From Reticulascus tulasneorum (taxonomy: Eukaryota; Ascomycota; Sordariomycetes; Glomerellales; Reticulascaceae), in contig LSAX01000003.1 of the NCBI GenBank assembly GCA_001557505.1, positions 3,038,001 to 3,102,000 on the forward strand: a stretch of DNA of 64,000 bases, written 5' to 3'. A program made the translations under genes and the position numbers. The notes beneath the pieces were generated by a model. It saw only the letters and a program-made list of their open reading frames with translations. It was not told the origin of the DNA and did not search any database. This document shows, piece by piece, positions 1 through 12,561 of the stretch (position 1 is its first letter; each line of letters begins with the position of its first letter).

Positions 1-2195
1 AAACCATACAGGGGACCGAAAAGTTCGGGTTCAATGTAGACAAGGAGAACAACATCATATACCGGGAGTGGGCCCCAAATGCAACGCAAGCCTTTTTGAC
101 GGGGGATTTCAGTGAGTTGATAAACTTGGGGGGCTGATTCGATCACTTGCTAATACGCGGAAACAGATGATTGGAATAGAGACTCCCACTCCATGAAGAA
201 GGACAACTTTGGGGTGTTCGAAATCATTCTGCCTGCAAACGGCGGACAACCCGCCATACCACATAACTCCAAGCTCAAGGTGAGCGACGTCGCGTAGAAT
301 TCGTCATGATGGAGATGCTAATGATGGTGCAGATATCCCTACAGTTGCCCAGCGGAGAGCGTGTAGACCGCTTACCGGCGTGGATCAAATATGTGACACA
401 AGACCTCTCTATTTCGCCAGCCTACGACGCGCGCTTCTGGAACCCTCCGCAATCCGAGAAATACCAGTTCAAACATCCAAGGCCCAAGAAGCCTGCAAGC
501 GCTCGAGTCTACGAAGCACATGTGGGAATTTCCTCGCCCGAGTTACGAGTCGCCACCTATAAGGAGTTCACGAAGAACATGCTGCCAAGGATCAAAAGCC
601 TCGGATATGATGTGATCCAGCTGATGGCTGTTATGGAGCATGCATATTACGCCAGTTTTGGTTACCAAATCAATAACTTCTTCGCTGCCAGCAGTCGTTA
701 TGGCACCCCAGAGGACCTGAAAGAGCTCGTCGACACTGCTCATAGCCTGGGCCTCGTCGTTCTTCTCGATGTTGTCCACAGTCACGCATCAAAGAACGTG
801 CTCGACGGCCTGAACGAGTTCGATGGCACAGACCACCAGTACTTCCACGATGGGCCAAAGGGTCGACATGAATTGTGGGACAGTAGGCTGTTCAATTACG
901 GTCATCACGAGGTTATGAGATTCTTGCTCAGCAACTTGAGATTCTGGATGGACGAGTATCATTTCGATGGATTTCGTTTTGACGGTGTGACGAGCATGTT
1001 ATATCTCCATCACGGCATCGGAACGTAAGTTGTCTTCAGATGAACTAGAAGACCAGATATGCTGACAAATATAGGGGATTCTCTGGAGGATACCACGAGT
1101 ATTTCGGTCCCGACGTTGATGTAGATTCGGTCGTTTACCTGATGGTGGCGAACGAGCTGTTGCATGAGTTGTATCCCGAGTGTATCACGATTGCAGAGGA
1201 CGTATCAGGCATGCCCGCCCTGTGCTTGCCTTTGTCGCTCGGTGGTGTTGGCTTTGATTACCGACTTGCTATGGCCATCCCCGACATGTGGATCAAGATC
1301 ATAAAGGAGACCAAGGACGAGGATTGGGATATTGGCAACATCTGCTTCACCTTGACCAACCGAAGGCATGGCGAGAAGACCATTGCATATTGCGAAAGTC
1401 ACGATCAAGCGTATGTTAAATTCACCATATTCTGTCTCACTGAGAGTTAGCTAACAAGAGATCAGTCTGGTGGGAGACAAGACACTGATGATGCATCTTT
1501 GCGATGCAGAGTTGTACACTAACATGTCAACCTTGACTCCCCTGACAGCAGTGATTGACCGCGGCATGGCACTACACAAACTGATTCGTCTACTTACTCA
1601 CGCCCTTGGCGGCGAGGGTTACCTCAACTTCGAAGGCAACGAATTCGGACACCCCGAATGGCTTGATTTTCCCCGAGAGGGAAATCAGAACTCATTCTGG
1701 TATGCGAGACGCCAGCTCAATCTTACCGAAGACCCTCTCCTCCGATACCATTTCCTCAACAACTTTGATCGCCTCATGAATACCACTGAAGCGAAGTTCG
1801 GCTGGCTGCATAGTTCGCAGGCTTACATCTCCCTCAAGAACGAAACAGACAAGGTGATTGTCTTTGAGAGAGGCGGCCTTGTGTTCATCTTCAACTTCCA
1901 CCCAAGCGAAAGCTTTAGTGACTACCGCATCGGTATCGAGGTGCCGGGTACCTACAAAATTGTGCTGAGCACAGACTCTGCCGAAGTTGGCGGATTCAAC
2001 CGCATTGACGAAGGCACTCGCTTCTTTACTACTGCCATGGAATGGAATGGTCGGAAGAACTGGACCCATGTTTACATCCCATGCCGCACCGCTATGGTAA
2101 GTTCTCTCCCTGACCTCTACGAATCTCATTGTGGGCACGAACTTACACTTGTCTAGATCCTTGCATTGGAATCTACGGTATCCCAACTATCTTAA
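1..2195 (+). CDS. GLC3: 1,4-alpha-glucan branching enzyme, 5' end cut by window edge
   Basis: Glycogen branching enzyme: it cuts alpha-1,4 glucan chains and rejoins them by alpha-1,6 bonds in cytosolic glycogen synthesis. Visible exons are 1-111, 167-279, 333-1024, 1075-1410, 1466-2096 and 2157-2195, joined in phase to give 639 residues. The family is usually near 700, so about 60 N-terminal residues lie outside. GH13 motifs are clear: [16 protein letters not shown] with the nucleophile Asp at 981-983, IAEDVSGMP with the acid/base Glu at 1196-1198, and SHDQALVGDK, which is recreated only by splicing across the intron at 1411-1465. Introns are 50-60 bp with good branch sites (for example GCTAAT before 166 and 332). 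The C-terminal beta domain ends in a short sixth exon. The gene converges on COX5. Identity is certain; the last short exon is slightly less so. Confidence 0.95.
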
Positions 2196-2782
2196 GTCGA
2201 GTTTGAGCTAATAGAGGTTTCATGGGTCATCATGGGATAGAGGGTTGGTGGTTATTCAAGTGTCTGTCATGAGTTTGTCTATTCAGTTAATGAAATCAAA
2301 AGCGGTAGTATGAATTTATTTTTGTTGTCACCTCACAGCATTACTGGCAAGAACATGACTTTTATCGTGATCGTGATAATTGAGATCGAGCATGTGCAAT
2401 GTCTTATCTCCGTATAGGGATGATACTCCATGATACATTATGGTTCAACTCTTTTTATCACAAGTCAGTAAGGTAAATGCAAGAATGCCTAACGCTCGAG
2501 TACACAGGACTCGGATCTTGTGATTTGAGCCAATCTGGGCACCTTTGACAGAATGGCCAGTGAAACATCCAGTGCAAGTTTGACAAGATGGTCTTTTTAA
2601 TTTGAACAGATGGAATAATGGCTTGGAATTGGGCTCTTTTAGTACAATATTTACACCAAGCTAGTTCTTGTTTCCGAGTCTCCTCGTAACCCATAAGACC
2701 TATCCATGCTCTAATGGTCATTTTATACATGGGCAAGACGCCATGATTGAAATTGCTTCTAAGACATAGGAAATGGAGGTGA
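2196..2782. other. Convergent intergenic region, GLC3 / COX5 3' ends
   Basis: About 590 bp between two convergent genes. It is AT-richer than its flanks and should hold both 3' UTRs and poly(A) sites. The open frames in it lack any recognisable protein signature and run over the last COX5 exon in the wrong frame. I see no gene. Confidence 0.6.
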
Positions 2783-3609
2783 TTAGTGACCCTTCGGAGC
2801 GGACTGGACTTGTCCCTTGCCCTTGTACCCTTCTGAAGCAATACCCGTAAGCGGGTCGGCTTTTTGTTTCTGGTAGTAGGTGAGTTGTTAGCATGTATAC
2901 TCTGAAGAGACTGAGCGGTGTAGAGATTCATACGATGAGGTATTCGTTGGATGCCTCTTGCCACTCCTTCGTCATGGTCGGTGGTGGAGGTTTGGCGAAC
3001 AAGCGAACCGTGCCGAAGACAGCCAAGCTGACACCGAGACCAATAATAGTTCCGAAAAACACCCTCGAGGCTTCACCTGGAGGATCTTGCGCGCGGGGTC
3101 CGTGAGGTCCGAAAGCGATCCAGTATGCTGTCGAGGTAAGTCGAGTTAGTTTCTTGTGACATGATTGATATAGGAGGAATAGATGTGGAATCCAGCCGCA
3201 TCAATGAAGACGGTAGATGTATCTGAAATTGAGAGATTGATAATGGCATGGCAATTTCTGGATACAAGCGAGGCTGTCACTGTGTTTGTGGACGATTGCA
3301 GGGAGTTGGATAGTACCTGCTCACGGAGCTGGTAGCTATTCGCAACGCTAAGGGAGGAAACTCTGTCAACGCACCGGCTTTCTTCTCCTGGATAGTCAAC
3401 TCCTGCCAGGGGCCCTTCATGCGATCCCTCAATGCCATCCAGAGCTCGGCCTGCTCCTGCAACGGCATGCCTTCCCATCTCTTCTCGATGTTCGCGAGCG
3501 TCGGGTTGGAGATTGCGTGGGTGGTCGCAGCACGTCGGATCACGGTTGCTCGGGGGCTGCCGCGCACCAGACTGCTGCGAAGCAGGGACGAGGCCGGGGT
3601 GCGCAGCAT
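2783..3609 (-). CDS. COX5: Cytochrome c oxidase subunit 5 (mammalian COX IV family), mitochondrial
   Basis: Nuclear-encoded structural subunit of respiratory complex IV in the mitochondrial inner membrane. Exons on the minus strand are 3609-3375, 3127-2934 and 2869-2783, giving 171 residues, a normal length. The N-terminus is Arg/Ser-rich and lacks acidic residues, as expected of a matrix presequence. The family core ANIEKRWEGMP...QAELW is in exon 1, and AAYWIAFGPHGPR is formed across the first splice. A single membrane span (about FFGTIIGLGVSLAVFGTVRL) is followed by KEWQEASNEYL. The C-terminal QKADPLTGIASEGYKG comes from the third exon. The first intron is long for this gene (247 bp). A CACGTG box and CCAAT elements lie upstream. 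Confidence 0.95.
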
Positions 3610-3850
3610 CGTGGCCTTCGGATTATGAATTGGTGGAGGGGAGATGGGTCCAATTGAAGGGTTTGTGAGTCGTTAAGGGTCGGTTGTGCGACCTCGAGAT
3701 TGAACAGTCCGCAGAAGAGGCTTTTTTTGGGCTTGGAATTCAAGCAGTCAGTCGTATGATGCTACCTCCCGGGTATGGGTCCTCTCGTAGTAATCTAGCT
3801 CATGCCACTGGCCCGAAAATTGTTCGTGGTGGTGACTAAGGGTGGTGCAT

Positions 3851-3856
3851 CACGTG
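3851..3856. promoter_or_regulatory. CACGTG E-box upstream of COX5
   Basis: The palindrome CACGTG sits in the context TCACGTGAC, about 240 bp upstream of the COX5 start codon. This is the core of bHLH (Cbf1-type) sites common in fungal promoters, including those of respiratory genes. Assignment to a factor is inference from the motif alone. Confidence 0.45.
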
Positions 3857-4042
3857 ACCAACAACAACTGGCTCGGCCTGGTCTTCTCTTACAGCTCTTT
3901 TACAGTCGATTGTCTTCCTCGATGTAGCATAACGAGAATAATAGCTAGGACGACATTTAGTTGAAACCAATAAGTTGGACTTAAAACTTAAAGGCATGGG
4001 GGTATTTTGGCAACTTGGTCTCTACAGAATGAATAGCAACGG

Positions 4043-4076
4043 CCAGTGATGCTGCATCGCCAGTGATGCTGCATCG
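4043..4076. repeat. 17-bp perfect tandem duplication
   Basis: Two back-to-back identical copies of a 17-bp unit beginning CCAGTGATGC occupy 4043-4059 and 4060-4076, between COX5 and the next gene. It is probably a replication-slippage duplication. Confidence 0.9.
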
Positions 4077-4677
4077 ACGTTATTACAATTGTCCAGCGCA
4101 GCCCTGATGGCACAGCGACTAATAAGGTAGTACATGGAGTTCTATTCATTTCATACAACAATAGGACCTCAGCAAGCTGACTCCCCAATATCCTATTGGA
4201 AACTCGGAGTTTGACTTATAGTGCTGCGAATTGGTCATCGCTGCTGCATGGTTCGATATTTCCATCAGTATCAGGAGTAGCTTGTCCCAGTTCACGCCGT
4301 CATATCTACAACTTTGCGAATGCTATACTGTATGTCTACGGCACAAGTCAATTCCGTTCAACGGAACGGCCCACCTCGAACTCGCGACATGCGCTGATGC
4401 GAACCATGCGCTGTGGTGATACCGAGGCTATAGATGCTACCACAAGGTCGGCTCTCCGTCCAGTTGCCACCACCATTATACCTTGACAATATACGTCGGT
4501 AAGCATGCATTCAGTTAAGCCCGTACAGCCGATATGCCATGTTGTGTTCGATGACTGTGTCGAAGGGGAATGGCAAGCTATTTCTGAGCATTTGAGCTGT
4601 TGTGGCCACCATTTTCTGTGAGGCGGCGACTAATGAAATCGAAGGGTTCAGAGTGCACTCGTTCTCAGGTCGTCCCC

Positions 4678-4958
4678 TCAAGGCGCTTTCGTATGGCTTG
4701 ATTGCCCGGATTGTGTGTTGAAAGCATCCTTGGTGGTCCCGTTCCGGTCAACTGTCTCACCTGCTTCCATCTTTACTTGTGAATTATGAATCGATGCCTG
4801 TTGGATTTGTTGATTGGCGAGCAGAGGCTGAAAGGTATAGTAACCTGTTCTTATGGGTTACTATAATTCAAGAATGGAAATCAGTGTAAAAAAAACATAC
4901 CACCAAAGACTCCGACAGCTATAGCCAGTGCAGGAGCGATTAAGTTGCGGCCACTCAT
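4678..4958 (-). CDS. Small (74-residue) single-pass membrane microprotein, function unknown
   Basis: A two-exon gene too short for ordinary ORF calling. Exon 1 is 4958-4901; exon 2 is 4844-4678. The 56-bp intron has donor GTATGT and acceptor AACAG. The spliced frame closes exactly: 225 nt, 74 residues, stop TGA. The protein starts MSGRNLIAPALAIAVGVFGG, a hydrophobic helix of about 18 residues rich in Ala, Gly and Val. Then come YYTFQPLL and a polar Gln/Ser-rich tail. This pattern of a short N-terminal anchor and hydrophilic tail recalls small fungal mitochondrial or ER membrane proteins, but I do not recognise a named family. An earlier acceptor (TTATAG) would also be open but gives a less protein-like, shorter tail. 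It is divergent from MMS22 with a 430-bp gap. The gene model is likely; function is not inferable. Confidence 0.7.
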
Positions 4959-5388
4959 TCTATAGCTAGTGATTCGTGCGAACAGTCGTTTGAGGGGGCT
5001 GTTGAGTTCAAAAGGCCAGGACAATCGAGAATCATGGACCTGACGAAGTGTTTTATCGCACTGGTAATATAGGCAGGTAGGTAGTCGATGAGGTCAGGAT
5101 TCTCGTTCTCGTTGTTTTAAGCCAATTAGATGGACTAAGGGTAAGGTAGTTAGGAGGTTAGCAGTGGGAAATGTCACGGGTGCCGCGATTGGTACAGCGC
5201 ATGCTTTCAGGTGGTCCCGTGCCTGCGCGACTTGCTCAGTCGCGTCCAACACCCTGAGGCGCGTTTCTCTCAACCCCACTTTAGTCATTCAAGATCGCAC
5301 TCAAAACTGTCAACGTACAAATCGCCAACGCAACGTCTCTCCAGGAGCTCTTTTGGTCAGCTCTCGATAATAATGATCTTTTCGATCA
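4959..5388. other. Divergent promoter, microprotein gene / MMS22
   Basis: 430 bp between two divergent start codons. It includes a GGTAGGTAG tract near 5075-5085 and a GC-rich segment with GCGCGACTTG-type sequence near 5225. No gene is seen. Confidence 0.55.
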
Positions 5389-8300
5389 ATGGCAAACTGG
5401 AAGGAACTAGGAGAAGTTCCAGACTCGGACGACGATGCTGGCTTCGATAGTCAAGACTCCGGGCTCTTCCCAGCCGAAGTGCAGCTGGAGGCAGACGAAC
5501 ACAGAGCAATCGCACAGCCGACGAATTTGAAGGAAGGCAGTATCTGGGATGTACCAAATTCGTCTCAAGGATACAGCCAAGCTTCTCTTCCAGAAAACGA
5601 AACTCATAACTTAGGAAACGAACCGACAGCTAGGCATATATCTTCGCCGAGCTCCTCGCCATTGTCATCTGACCCAGGTAGCAACGACATATCTGAACTA
5701 CATGTTCAAGACAACACAAGCAACAGACAATCAACTGGTAACCCGACCATCACCCCCAATTCTCGCCACGGAATCCCCCTTACTCTATTCGAGGCAGATG
5801 ATATATCACGAAGCTATGTGAATATCACGGCTCCATTGCCGGATTTTCCGTTTGGCAACCATGCCGACGAGCTCCCTACCTCTGCGGTACTACCAAGACA
5901 AAAAGGAGGCGATTTACCCAGTCATCGTGGTACTGTATCGGACGAGATAGGGCAGAATGCAAGGCAAACCGTGTTCCGCTACGAGCGATCATTGCGACCG
6001 AGAAAACCAATCCAGGAGCACCCATACCTGATCGAAAATGCGCAATATAGCAAAACTTTGAAGTCACATGGGGTTAGACCCGTCAAAATGGCAGTGGAGG
6101 CAGGGTCTTTGAAACGGCCTCTGGTGGAAGAGGATTCACAGGAGAAAGACTTCGAGGATGATAGCCAGCAGAATGTCGGGAATGAAGCACCGGAAATCAC
6201 TGACGAGAGCCAGCTGGTAGACGAGTCGGATACTCAAGCTCGAGCAGATCCCTTTTCCCACCCATCATCGTCGGCTCTAAGAACATCGTCGCCAAAAATC
6301 CGTGGCGGTCCGAGCAGCCAACCAAGCCTCGAGGCAGACACTGACAATACGAGTCTTTCGGATGACGAGGATCTTCCCTCACTCGACGAACTTCTCCGTC
6401 GTCGACCCACTTCTATGCAACTCAAGATACACAAGCGCAAAAGCTCGCCACGAAGTTCAGCCAGACGGAAGAGATCGAGGCGGAATGTGCTAGACAGTGA
6501 TGGCCCATCTCCCACTTCTACTCGGTTTAACTTTTATGATATATCTCCTTCTCCACCCCCTGCACGCAAATCTCTTCTCGGATCTGGAGCTACACCTCCT
6601 GGTCTACTGGAGTCTTATCAGGAAGCCCCAGACTGTCCTCCAGCTGACCAAACCCGTTCGCCCCGAGTGGTTCAGGAGTCGAGGCTAAGCAATGAGTCGG
6701 CATTGCCTCTTGTCATTGACTTGACTTTGCCCGAGGACAGAGAACTGAGCAATGAAGAACCTTCTGAAGCTCAGCGGTCGGATGAGGACTTGACAAGCGA
6801 CGCAGAAAGTGGTTCTGAAATTGTCAAGCATGTTGGGCGAAGGATTCGGGGTGTCTTACCCGCGTCGTGGCTCAGATTAGACCAGCAAACAAACCGGCCC
6901 AAATCTGGTCAGATTTTCCACAGCCACCATTTTGAGCAGTCGCCGGATCATCAAAATCAGAGAAGAGGAGTCGCTGTACGAAGACTTGGAACATCTGGCG
7001 CAACCGCATTGCCCGCATTTATATTTGAGGACTCTGAAGACGAGGGAACGCCACTCTATAGCAAATCAAGTGACAAGAACTACGCTCAAACGTTGCTCGT
7101 ACTCGAAGAAGATCACAATGCAGCCCAAGACGATGAAGACGCCCTCAGCGGTCTGCGGGACGAAGAACAAATCGATCGCATGCTCCCAACAAAGAAACGA
7201 CAACTCAAAATTTCAGACTCTCACCGCGGTCCTGTCAAAAAAGCCAAACCAAACAACCGACCGCCGCCTGATCAAACCAATCAAGTTAGAAAGCAGCCAA
7301 GAATTACCGCTCATTTCGGCGGACAAAAACAAATAGGCTCCTCCTCCTCTACTAAGGGGCGAGTTCATCAAATGAAACCATCACGACCACGAACAACTCG
7401 GACCCAGAAAAGGTCTAAGCTTGGAGAAACGCTCGAAGCAATCCCTCGGCTCAGTGTCCTGGACGTAATGGAACAGAATGCGCCACGATTTGTGAGGATA
7501 GCTGCACGAACCGTTAAGACTAGAAGAGACTTGGGCAAATCGAGGCTTTCCGACAAGCTTATCAGCCTGGGTACACGGAGGGACAATATGGACGTCGGAT
7601 CAGTCCTGCAGGATTGGAAACGAGGGAAAATTCAACCTCGTCATATTCCGCCTAGGGTTCCCCCGACGCAGCCCAAAGCAACCTCTCGCCAGCCACTCTC
7701 TTCAATATCAACTAACAATCTCTCCCGGGCTCCTGTCGCTCGATTTATGAATCCTCGAAAGATTATTAAGCAATCAAAATTTGGAGGTGTTGTCGATTAC
7801 GAATGTCATGATGGCTCTGCATTGCCGATGCCTCTCTCTGGTCCAGTCACTCCTAAGGAGAGCACGAGAATGGTGCGAGGAGTAAATGGCGATGCAAGAC
7901 CGGCACAGTTCGAGACTGATATACTGGAGCAGCAAGGCATTGTCGGTTTTCATGCCAGAAAACGAGCCCTTGATATACTATACAGGCGGACTCGTACCAG
8001 GCTATCATCTCCAACTTTTGGATTGAATCAGCCGGTGGATGAGACCTCTTCTGTATCCAGTAGCCCTCTGGATGTCAGCATAATAGCACCAGTCGAAACA
8101 TTGAAACAGCCAAACTGTGACTATTCAAAACGAAAACAGCGGCACAAAAAGTCTGCCAAACCGAGCCATATTGATATCAATGCGCCGCAATACAAGCACG
8201 CCAATGATCCCTTGCCTTTAGACATAGCGGCTCCCTTGCAACAGGAAGAGAGCTCTCCTGGGAATCACAAGTTACTAGGACTCGGGCCGTTCGGTACGCA

Positions 8301-11300
8301 CTATACACAACATTTCGAAATATTCCCTCTTCTCCAGGGGGTGTTTTTCCATGAATCAACACTGATAGGGGGTGGCTGTCTCGAAACTGCGATGGATACA
8401 CAACTTTTCAACAAACTCTGGCTGACCCGTCAACGAATAACTTTCAATCTTGGAGAGCAAACACTGCGGTGGGGTACCTGGGATGAACAAGTCTCATCGG
8501 AACTTGGCATTTTGGCAGACGGGATACTGGACCAGATTCTCAATCAGACAGGAGAGGATTCTCATGTTGAGAGTAACGGCGCTGCCATGTTCATCCTGAA
8601 TTATGTGCAGAACTCCATGAGCTTTTCTGATATGGTTTGCGCAAAGGCTTTCGTCTCCAGAATTCGGGATGTTTTCCAAAGCTTTTTGGGCCGCTTGGAC
8701 AATCACCTTCTCCTCATTGGGTCTGACGATAGACTGCAACTTGTCAGCATTCTCGCGAAGTTCCTTGTTGTAGTTCTCGTCACAGTCAAGCTTTGCCAAC
8801 AGTCTCCTTCCTTGCTCTCAGAGTCACTGGCAATGGAAGACTTGCTGCAGAAACTTGCAAAGATATGTGTTAGGATTCTCCTTGAAGTTGGTCTCGAGCA
8901 TGTAACCATGCTATATGACGACCTCCAGAGACAGTTGTTTCGAGAGCGAGGTATCCGATCTGAGAGAATTGCAACCCACTCCTGGGTTGTTTTAATGCGA
9001 GTTCTTGAGAGTGCTCGCATTCCAAAGGCTTGTTTTTGGGATGTGACATACTCAGTCATGATCAAGCCGCAATTGGTTGCAGAGTTGGATACTCAAGCTT
9101 TCGAGCGGCTTTGGCAGAACATGTTTGTTCTGCTTCCTCTATGTGAGTTTGATAACTCGGGGGTGATTGTGCCAGGACTAAGGCACAGTGTTTCGATGGA
9201 CGGCTGGGCATTACCTCAACAAATTCTGAAGCGTGTGTTCGAGGCCTATACCAAGGAACGTCGTCAAGCGGCCGGCTTTAATGACTACTGTCGAGCGATG
9301 CTTAGTCGCTGCCATTACTTGGTTGACCAGTGGGGATGGCACAAGTGTAGTGGTATCATTGGTACTATATTCGACTTCTTCGGAGCGCAGGATCTTTCTC
9401 ACCTTCACAACGAGGAAGTGTATAAATCAGCCAACTTCCTCGACATGCTACACCTTAATCCATCTTTAAGTATCCAGAGAGGAGACCGGTGCTTCCACAT
9501 CTTTCTCAAGCTGGTCGCCCTAACCATCCAGCGGCTGAGACAGCAGGGAATGACCAACGGCATTCGAAATCTTGTTGCACGCACCTTGCCAAACCACAAC
9601 AGACAATATCTGAAAGAGCAGAATGTCTTCCAAAATGACTTGGCTGCACTACGAAATCATCATGACCTTCTCTGCACTCTATTTTGGGCCGCTCCTGCTG
9701 ACATTCGGCCCGGAGCTCACCAGATAGAGAAGTTGGTGATGCCTGCTAACTCACACAAAGAGGCATGCCTCATCAACCTACGGGCCTGGAATCAACTTGC
9801 GCGTTTTGTCGCTTCTAACGAGGATCCCAGCTCATTCAAGGCCTTTTCAAGCTGGCAGACGAATGTATTCCAGCAGCTCATGGACCAATTCGATTCAGCT
9901 GCATCGGATATTCAACAACAATTCTTGGCACTTCCGGAAGATGCCAGTAAGGAGATTACCCAGGAATATATGAATGTGATCATAGCGAGCAACAGGTCTG
10001 CAACAATGGACGTCTTACACTTTTCAGTGAAGGCCTCACTGGATGTCGTGGGGCATTCTCGGTCTCTTGATATGGCAAGGCTTGCTTTAAATACAGGTGG
10101 GTTCCATTATTCGTGAATCGATGTGCTATTCCTGACGTTCGCAGGCCAATTACAACAGGTGTTTCAGCACTTCTCGCTCTCTCCGCCGGCATTTCACTGG
10201 GCAGTTTTACATGCAGCCTTGTCGACTCTTCAACATTATCTGGGAAAACTTGAGCGAACTATCGATGAGCAGAATCAAGGCGACGATAGCCAGGTCTTGG
10301 AAACGGCGCAAGTAGACGATGCAATTTTGGTAAGCCACCAGATCCAGGCTTAGAAACAGAATCTAATACTCCTAATTAGACATTAGACCGAGACCTGGTC
10401 AGCAGTTTTTTCTCCATGGCGCGCAGCATAATGGCCAGTGAAACCTACGAAGACGCTTCTGCCATCTCCATCATAGACAGGGCAGCGTGCATCGAGCAGT
10501 CTATCATCGCGTCTGGCAAAATCGCAGCAGCTTTTACTCGTTCTAGAATCATTGTAAGCCGCTCGTGGATCAGGCTTAGCCATTGCTAACAGTCAAAGAA
10601 CCTCTCAGCGTTGTACAAGCGTGGAAAATACTGTCTTTTTGACGGCGTACCGCAAAAACTTGCCGTTAGTCAAAGGAAGTATCTACCTCTGTTTTTGTCA
10701 ACTCTTTTGAAACGGAATACGACCAACCTGAACGTGAGTGGCAATTTGCCCTTGAAGAGTGACAGTGAGGCTAACTTTGGTAGGACTTGGGCTCCAATCT
10801 CCTTGAGTTCTGGTTGCTGTCTATTGTCAAGCCTAGGCAATATTTAGCCTATGAGAACCAATTTGCGCAGGAACTCAAACGATATTCATGTGCCTTCGTA
10901 CCGGAAGCCGTTGTTGGCCTTACGATTCATCCTGACTACAACTCACATCGGGATTTATTTGAGTGTAAGTCGGCCATATGATTTGATTTATGCTACAATG
11001 GACTAATCTCTGATATAGTCGCGGTATCCTGGATGAGGCAATGCCTACAATCAACGGCTTCAGTTGCCAGAAAGCAACTCCTCTCTGAGTTTTCTCACAC
11101 TCTACAAGCTGTTATGGATCAGATGAAAGCTGATCTTGGGATTGTTGTGTCAGAGCCATCTGAGCATGGCAGCTACGTCACTTTCGTTCAACGCATTATC
11201 TCTTTGATCAGATCCCATGGCACAGAGATATGTGCAATACAGACCTTCTTCTACGATGTTAGCAGGGAATATTCTCCATCTTTACAGGACCCGCAGCTCC

Positions 11301-12238
11301 AAGCAGCCGGGATAAAGTCGTATGCGTTGAGACTGGGAGAGGGCGATGCGAGAGTTGCGCCGCAGCTATTCTTCTACCTCTACAACAACTTCAAACAAGC
11401 CTTACTTCACAACAAGCTAGGGTACGAAGCCTCAATGTTGCGGAAAGGGATGAGGAACACCGCCATGTTGTCCTTCTGCATGGGTAAAATGCTACCCGCA
11501 ATCTTACAGGCTACCTTATTCAGGAGCGAGGCCTATGCGGTTTTGGATGTCTACTCCCATGCGTTCAGACTCCTACTCACGGAGCCAGCTGTCGCACATC
11601 AGATGGACGAACACAACTTTACACAGATTTATCCTCTTATAGGGAGCATCCTGCATTGGGTAAAGGAGGTTCGAGCGGCGGGCAGCTCACCACTATCTGC
11701 GGAGCAAACTCACATCTTCCGCCAGATGATATCAATTCTCAACACGTTGCGGCCTTCATTTGCTGCATTTTCAACCTCTTCCTCTGTGTCAACTCACTGG
11801 ACTGGTACCATGGAGCTCCTACAAGCCTTCAGCGTGTTGATGCAGGATACAGAGGCCTGTCTTGAAGATGCCCTAGACATCTATGGAGACCCAACATTAG
11901 TCCCTTCTGCTCTTTTCCGAGGCATCACTGCCTCTAGTCCGATTATGCAGGCACAGGATTCGCAAGCATCCAGCTTCGCCGACAACATTGTCAGCGACAT
12001 TCAGAGAAACTGGGTCGTTACAGACGACACAATTACAGTTCAGGCCCCGGCGAAGGGGCGCAACCTAGCTTTAAATCAGGTTGTGCAGGGAGCAAAGAAA
12101 ACACAGTGGGACATGTACGAGCTTGTGGAGAGCTTGTTAAATCAAACTCGATCATGGAACCTTTGGTGGTCTAAGATTGTGGGGTGTCGTCATTCTGGTA
12201 GAGATACTACCAATTTTGATAGCGACTTCATATTATAG
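5389..12238 (+). CDS. MMS22: Mms22/Mus7-family DNA repair protein
   Basis: Large replication-fork repair factor; in yeasts Mms22/Mus7 is the substrate-side adaptor of the Rtt101-Mms1 cullin ubiquitin ligase and protects stalled forks in the nucleus. Exons 5389-10096, 10145-10329, 10380-10553, 10593-10733, 10784-10964 and 11019-12238 join in phase to 2202 residues. The first about 950 residues are acidic, Ser/Pro-rich and disordered, with basic clusters suited to nuclear import. The helical C-terminal half has the family's character, with HNRQYLKEQNVFQNDLAALR and WLLSIVKPRQYLAYENQF (the latter downstream of a splice). All five introns are short (39-54 bp) and fall in the 3' third. The family is poorly conserved, so identity rests on size, architecture and the C-terminal blocks. 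The C-terminus after about 12180 could still be altered by a missed intron. Confidence 0.85.
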
Positions 12239-12561
12239 ACGGTGCGCAGGAATCGTTAGTTTAAATGACACCGTTAGGAGGCGCAAGACTCCCAGTGTCC
12301 TAGAATGCATAGCGAAAGCATTACAAAGGGAATTAGATAAGGGTTCGGAAATACTCTTTCGCAATCTTATGCTACAGTACTATCATATTGCACAGTGCAT
12401 AGAGAGACACTGGCCGAGAATTCGGTGTGCTCCCGGGATGGCTCGGTGACCGAGTTCTGCCGAGCTTTCACCGTAAACATTACAAGCTCTCAAAATGTTG
12501 CATTGACACTTCTGCTTTTGACACCTTCAATTGATGACGCAAGCCGTTCAGGTCCTTCCGA
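12239..12561. other. Intergenic region, MMS22 / AAA+ ATPase
   Basis: 323 bp between two tandem genes: 3' end of MMS22 and promoter and leader of the ATPase. No gene seen. Confidence 0.6.

Larger units (their letters stand above)
3610..4677. other. Intergenic region upstream of COX5
   Basis: About 1.07 kb holding the COX5 promoter and the 3' flank of the 74-residue microprotein gene. It contains a CACGTG box, CCAAT at 3967-3971 and a 17-bp tandem duplication at 4043-4076. Short open frames here do not resemble proteins. I see no gene. Confidence 0.6.

Noticed and set aside
4365..4420. tRNA-like boxes on the minus strand (GCGAGTTCGAGG and an upstream A-box-like part)
   Set aside because: T-arm and acceptor stem do not pair, and no anticodon arm forms. 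At best a very decayed tRNA-derived element.
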